Of a DNA stretch of 10,017 bases, positions 7,181-10,017 are shown one piece after another. The notes under the pieces were generated by a model. That model was not told where the DNA came from. It did no database searches and worked only from the letters and a program-made list of their open reading frames with translations. The position numbers and the translations under genes were made by a program. The stretch comes from an uncultured Collinsella sp. (GTDB lineage Bacteria; Actinomycetota; Coriobacteriia; Coriobacteriales; Coriobacteriaceae): NCBI GenBank assembly GCA_934630375.1, contig CAKTVQ010000039.1:1-10017 (forward strand). Direction: 5' to 3'. Within the stretch, counting starts at the first letter, position 1. Each line of letters starts with the position of its first letter.

Positions 7181-7247
7181 AGTTGCGGTGAAATAAGGAC
7201 TGTTTGGCGAGTAGATGCCGATATTCAATCCCTATTTCACCGCAACT
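7181..7247. repeat. 67-nt palindromic element in the fmdB-rsmB convergent gap
   Basis: AGTTGCGGTGAAATA (7181-7195) and TATTTCACCGCAACT (7233-7247) are perfect inverted copies. Past one mismatch, GGA/TCC adds 3 more pairs. The right arm ends 6 nt from the rsmB stop codon. No T-run follows on either strand, so a standard terminator is unlikely. The interior contains AGGACTGTTTG (7196-7206), also found in the larger palindrome at 9791-9923. A competing pairing also exists: GGCATCT (7169-7175), just outside the left arm, can pair with AGATGCC (7213-7219) inside the loop. It could be a dispersed palindromic repeat or a structured 3' UTR of rsmB. Confidence 0.7.
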
Positions 7248-7253
7248 TAGAAG

Positions 7254-8654
7254 TTACTTGCGGACCAGACGGGCGCAGAAGTGGCCGTCGTAGGAGTCGG
7301 CGTTTGTGGGGACGCTTTGGAAGAGGCCGCGGTCGTTTTGGCGGACGGATACGAGCTTCTTGGCCTGCTCGAACTCAGGGAGTTGCAGAATCTGGGCTTC
7401 GGAGAGCGGCGCAACAGCAAAGCCCGCGCCCTCGGGCGAAGTCAGGAATGCATCAACGACCTGCGCGTTCTCCTCATCAAAGACCGAGCACGTCGCGTAG
7501 ATGAGCTCGCCATCGGCAGCCACACGCGCAGCAGCCTCTTTGAGCATCGTCAGCTGGAGCTTGGGCAGCTCGGTCGTCACATCGCTCTCGGTCAGTCGCC
7601 ACGGAATCTCGGGGTGGCGACGCATGGTTCCGGTACCCGAGCACGGCGCATCGATAAACACGGTATCGAACTTGACCCGCTCGCCAAGCATGGCGTCAAA
7701 AGAAGTCAGTACCTCATCGAGCTCGCAGGCATCGCCCGAGACGGTTCGCACGCCCTGAATGCCGGCCTTATGCAGGCGAGCGAGATTCAGGTCGCACTTG
7801 CGATCATGCAGATCGAGCGCCGTATGCTGACGCTCATAGCCCGCACGCTTGGCCTGGCACATCATCACATAGGTCTTGGTGCCACGGCCGGCACCAATCT
7901 CAAGGCAGCTACCAGGGCGCGTGGCAGCTGTGGCGATAAGCTGGGCGTTAAGATCAGATGCCACCGCGGCAGCACGCTCAAACACACCCGAAGCAACGGT
8001 AACTTGAGCATCGACCGGGGCATGGCAGCCCGGGAATACGGGCGCGATAAGCTGCAAGATATACGGATCGGGCTTGGTCGCAAACGCATTCTCGTGCAGG
8101 GCGAGCGGCGCAGGCGCCAGGTTGCCAGCAAAGTTGAGCGCGCCCTCGGGCGTATCGAACGACGCCATAATGCGGGCGCACAACCAACGCGGCAGACCCA
8201 TCAGACGCGACAGGCGCACCAGACGGCGCTCTGGCTCATCGGCATCGGACGCGGTGGCAAAATCCTCAACGTTATCCGCAACCTTATGCAGCACGGCATT
8301 CGCCAGGCCCGCAGCAGACTTAGCACCGCTGCGCACCAGCTCAACACCCTGGCTTACGGCTACGCGACCCGGTGTATGCAGATAGAGCATCTCGAAGGCC
8401 GAGATGCGAAGCGCCATGCGCACACGCGGCGCGACCTTTTTGGGCTTATCCAAAAACTGGTCGAGCAACTCATCCAAAATGCCCTGCGTAGCGGCCACGC
8501 CAAGCGCCAAACGGGCGGCAAACGCAGAATCACGCTGGTCAATGGCCTTGGCAGAAGCACGGGAGGACAGCACGTCGCGCGCGTACATGCCGCGGCGATC
8601 GGCCTCCATCAACACATCGAGCGCAAGTTTTCGCGCGGGGGACAGCTTGCTCAT
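7254..8654 (-). CDS. rsmB: 16S rRNA (cytosine-967 C5)-methyltransferase RsmB
   Basis: A 466-residue SAM-dependent RNA m5C methyltransferase (RsmB/Sun family), modifying the small-subunit rRNA in the cytoplasm. Residues ~1-140 are the NusB-like RNA-binding domain (SPARKLALDVLMEADRRGMYARDVL onward, written here in part). The Rossmann methyltransferase follows. Motif I is LEIGAGRGTKT (251-261), motif IV FIDAPCSGTG with Cys338, and motif VI IYATCSVFDEEN with the nucleophile Cys389. The 51-residue spacing of the two cysteines matches E. coli Cys325/Cys375. Motif I differs from the family-standard LDLCAAPGGKT. The start is ATG at 8654-8652, whose ATGA overlaps the fmt stop, with GGGGTG 7 nt upstream inside fmt. 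An in-frame ATG at 8702 is rejected because MSKLSPARK is the family-like start. It is translationally coupled to fmt. Confidence 0.93.
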   Translation of the reverse strand: MSKLSPARKLALDVLMEADRRGMYARDVLSSRASAKAIDQRDSAFAARLALGVAATQGILDELLDQFLDKPKKVAPRVRMALRISAFEMLYLHTPGRVAVSQGVELVRSGAKSAAGLANAVLHKVADNVEDFATASDADEPERRLVRLSRLMGLPRWLCARIMASFDTPEGALNFAGNLAPAPLALHENAFATKPDPYILQLIAPVFPGCHAPVDAQVTVASGVFERAAAVASDLNAQLIATAATRPGSCLEIGAGRGTKTYVMMCQAKRAGYERQHTALDLHDRKCDLNLARLHKAGIQGVRTVSGDACELDEVLTSFDAMLGERVKFDTVFIDAPCSGTGTMRRHPEIPWRLTESDVTTELPKLQLTMLKEAAARVAADGELIYATCSVFDEENAQVVDAFLTSPEGAGFAVAPLSEAQILQLPEFEQAKKLVSVRQNDRGLFQSVPTNADSYDGHFCARLVRK

Positions 8655-9571
8655 GACAGAACACCCCAAGTAAGGTCGGCGCCCTGCAGGCCAGCAGCCC
8701 AAGCAGAAGCAGCCATAGCACGCTTGCCGTCAGGCTTAACCTCAAGCAACTCAACCGCGCCATCGGAAAGGCCCAGGTAAACACGCTTGGCCTGAACGAG
8801 AACCTGACCTTCGCCGAGCGACACATCAGCCGGCGCAGCATTGAGCACACGCACAGTCTTGCCGGCAATCACGCAACGAGCAGGCGCGGTATCGGACGAG
8901 GCCAGCACATGACGCACGTAATCGAGCGCCGCCATGTGCGGATCCAGACGCATCTCCTGCTTGGAAATCTTGGCAGCATGGGTGACAAGCGACTCATCCT
9001 GTTCTGTCCACACAGCGGTGCCGTCGGCAAGCGAAGGAAGCGTATCGGCCAGAAGCTTGCCGCCCAACTCGCCGAGCTCCATAGTAAGCTCCTCGGCGTG
9101 TTTACCAGCAACCGACGTGGAAGCCTGTGCGCAATAAGCGCCCGTATCAACGCCATGCCCAATACGCATAATGGAAACGCCAGCAACCTCATCCCCAGCA
9201 AGAATGGCACGCTGAATGGGAGCAGCGCCACGCCAACGAGGCAGCAACGAAGCATGAACATTCACAATACCAAGCGGTGCCATATGCAGCACCTCATCGG
9301 GCAAAATGCATCCATAAGCAGCCACGCAGAAAATATCAGCCTGAGCAGCCTGAAGCGCCTCAACAACCTCAGGCGTCATGCGATTGGCCTCAATAACTGG
9401 CAACCCCAACTCAAGTGCCTTAGCCTTAACAGGAGAAGGCTCAAGCTTCTTACCACGCCCACGAATAGCATCAGGACGAGTAACAACAAGCGCAATCTCA
9501 TTCCCAGCCGCAACAAGCGAAGTCAACGAAGGCACCGCAAAATCGGGCGTACCCATAAACACAATACGCAT
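8651..9571 (-). CDS. fmt: Methionyl-tRNA formyltransferase Fmt
   Basis: A 306-residue cytoplasmic enzyme that formylates Met-tRNA(fMet) using 10-formyl-tetrahydrofolate to make initiator tRNA; the family is about 310 residues. The N-terminal formyltransferase fold begins MRIVFMGTPDFAVPSL. The acceptor-stem-contacting loop reads TRPDAIRGRGKKLEPSPVK (~31-49). The catalytic triad corresponds to Asn104, His106 (NVHASLLPRWRGAAPIQ) and Asp142 (HGVDTG). The C-terminal OB-fold domain (~200-306) is present. A ribosome site (GAGAGGGGA, 9581-9589 on minus) precedes the ATG. The stop TGA overlaps the rsmB ATG. The first ~65 codons are strongly T-ending (35 T versus 3 C), unlike the C-ending codons of other genes here. 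A minus-strand terminator ~120 bp upstream suggests it has its own promoter. Confidence 0.96.
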   Translation of the reverse strand: MRIVFMGTPDFAVPSLTSLVAAGNEIALVVTRPDAIRGRGKKLEPSPVKAKALELGLPVIEANRMTPEVVEALQAAQADIFCVAAYGCILPDEVLHMAPLGIVNVHASLLPRWRGAAPIQRAILAGDEVAGVSIMRIGHGVDTGAYCAQASTSVAGKHAEELTMELGELGGKLLADTLPSLADGTAVWTEQDESLVTHAAKISKQEMRLDPHMAALDYVRHVLASSDTAPARCVIAGKTVRVLNAAPADVSLGEGQVLVQAKRVYLGLSDGAVELLEVKPDGKRAMAASAWAAGLQGADLTWGVLS

Positions 9572-9580
9572 AAAACAATG

Positions 9581-9589
9581 TCCCCTCTC
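9581..9589 (-). promoter_or_regulatory. Shine-Dalgarno of fmt
   Basis: On the minus strand GAGAGGGGA precedes the fmt ATG, with AGGGGA ending 9 nt before it. This supports the start at 9571 and separate translation initiation from the distant upstream gene. Confidence 0.6.
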
Positions 9590-9675
9590 AATAACGAGCC
9601 GAGACGGCTACCAAAACAGCGTCAGGCCAAGTCCCAACCAAGACGCCAGAACAATTCAACAGAATCAAATATACC

Positions 9676-9709
9676 CAAAACCAAAGAAAGAGCCGCCTCA
9701 AAAGGCGAC
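9676..9709 (-). terminator. Minus-strand intrinsic terminator upstream of fmt
   Basis: On the minus strand GTCGCCT (9709-9703) pairs with AGGCGGC (9698-9692) around a TTTG loop. One G-T wobble is included, giving a 7-bp stem followed by TCTTTCTTTGGTTTT. Stem plus immediate T-rich tail is the classical layout. It would end transcripts coming from the upstream (def-like) gene and separate it from fmt. Confidence 0.6.
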
Positions 9710-9790
9710 CCTCTCAACAAAGCACTTATCAGCGTAGACGCCCATCCCTGGCCCAACGGCACCCGGGCGAACCTAGCAGGACAACGCAGT

Positions 9791-9923
9791 CCCCTTCCGC
9801 CGCAGGGCTTAGGTTATTGCTCCACGCGCAGTTCCGCACGAGCCGAAGAGCACTTAATGTGCTCTTCGTGCGAGCAGGACTGTTTGAGCATGGAGCAAAA
9901 CCCAAGCCCCGCGGCGGAAGGGG
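9791..9923. repeat. 133-nt near-perfect palindrome (large hairpin element)
   Basis: The outer arm CCCCTTCCGCCGC (9791-9803) pairs perfectly with GCGGCGGAAGGGG (9911-9923). After one mismatch, 9805-9824 pairs with 9891-9909 at 18 of 19 positions plus one bulge. The central part is looser. The tip GAAGAGCAC (9845-9853) pairs perfectly with GTGCTCTTC (9859-9867) around TTAAT. The element starts 10 nt after the stop of the upstream minus-strand gene. It carries AGGACTGTTTG at 9876-9886, shared with the 7181-7247 palindrome. No coding frame is evident. It could be a MITE-like or REP-like repeat, or a stable 3' UTR / small RNA structure. The length and match quality make chance very unlikely. Confidence 0.85.
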
Positions 9924-9933
9924 CCGGTGGGAT

Positions 9934-10017
9934 CTACTCCGTCTCGCCCGGTCGAGCGCCGCGGGCCAGGGCGTCCTGGTACTCCTTGACGGCCTTGAGC
10001 CTCTGCATAGGCTTCAG
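9934..10017 (-). CDS. C-terminal 27 codons of an upstream gene, tentatively peptide deformylase (Def)
   Basis: On the minus strand an open frame enters at the window edge and ends at a TAG stop (9936-9934). The visible residues are LKPMQRLKAVKEYQDALARG followed by ARPGETE. This is too short for firm recognition. The order def-fmt(-rsmB) is common in bacteria, and the LKPMQR segment can be matched to the L-S-P-x-K/R segment that follows the HExxH region near the end of peptide deformylases (as in LSPLK of E. coli Def). Both points favour Def but neither proves it. Another gene of the same translation cluster is the main alternative. That a coding end is present is more certain than its identity, given the C-ending codon use. 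Confidence 0.55.
   Translation of the reverse strand: MKPMQRLKAVKEYQDALARGARPGETE

Larger units (their letters stand above)
9572..9933. other. 362-bp intergenic region without a supported gene
   Basis: No open frame here has a ribosome site, a family-like sequence or coding character on either strand. Reading along the minus strand, it contains first the 133-nt palindrome (9923-9791), then ~80 bp with nothing recognised, then a terminator hairpin (9709-9692) with a T-rich tail. A T- and G-rich leader of ~100 bp containing TATATT (9673-9668), a weak -10 candidate without a convincing -35, precedes fmt. The fmt promoter should lie in 9580-9690. Confidence 0.6.

Noticed and set aside
8655..8702. 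Upstream in-frame start for RsmB at 8702
   Set aside because: The extra 16 residues lie inside fmt and do not resemble the family. The ATGA overlap at 8654 gives the conserved start with a nearby GGGGTG.
7281..8780. 499-codon plus-strand open frame opposite rsmB
   Set aside because: Antisense shadow of a recognisable methyltransferase. It runs across the fmt-rsmB junction and has no ribosome site or family-like sequence.
9378..9737. 119-codon plus-strand open frame over the fmt 5' end and leader
   Set aside because: It lies antisense to fmt, lacks a ribosome site, and its product is a composition-driven sequence without recognisable features.

Overview
The window looks like chromosomal DNA from a GC-rich Coriobacteriia (Actinomycetota), most probably a gut Collinsella or close relative. 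That placement is an inference. It rests on the strong preference for C- and G-ending codons, the GlgD-type ADP-glucose pyrophosphorylase subunit, and overall protein flavour, because no rRNA or other marker gene is present. Seven protein genes are supported, two of them cut by the window edges. No tRNA, rRNA, CRISPR array, phage gene or transposase was seen.

Left part (1-6787, + strand) is a glycogen/alpha-glucan block. It holds the 3' part of glgD (regulatory ADP-glucose pyrophosphorylase-like subunit), glgA (glycogen synthase) and a 1098-residue two-enzyme fusion. The fusion joins a GH13 alpha-amylase/neopullulanase-type enzyme to a GH77 4-alpha-glucanotransferase (MalQ). GlgA is remarkable: its complete glycosyltransferase is followed by a ~290-residue Lys/Ala/Thr/Glu/Pro-rich tail resembling the histone H1-like tails of bacterial nucleoid proteins. 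Together the genes would supply ADP-glucose, polymerise it into glycogen, and trim or rearrange alpha-glucans. A 12-bp hairpin separates glgD from glgA, and two hairpins separate glgA from the fusion gene.

Middle (6788-7253): a small FmdB-family zinc-ribbon gene on +, a strong 14-bp intrinsic terminator, then a separate 15-bp inverted repeat in the convergent gap before rsmB.

Right part (7254-10017, - strand) is a translation/ribosome-maturation cluster read leftwards. It holds the last 27 codons of an upstream gene (tentatively def, peptide deformylase), then fmt (methionyl-tRNA formyltransferase), then rsmB (16S rRNA m5C methyltransferase). The fmt stop and rsmB start overlap by ATGA. Between the upstream gene and fmt lies a 362-bp gap without a gene. 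It contains a 133-nt near-perfect palindrome and, further along, a minus-strand terminator. This palindrome and the one at 7181-7247 share the 11-mer AGGACTGTTTG, which hints at a dispersed family of non-coding palindromic elements.

The best candidates for something undescribed are the histone-like tail on glycogen synthase and the pair of palindromic elements.
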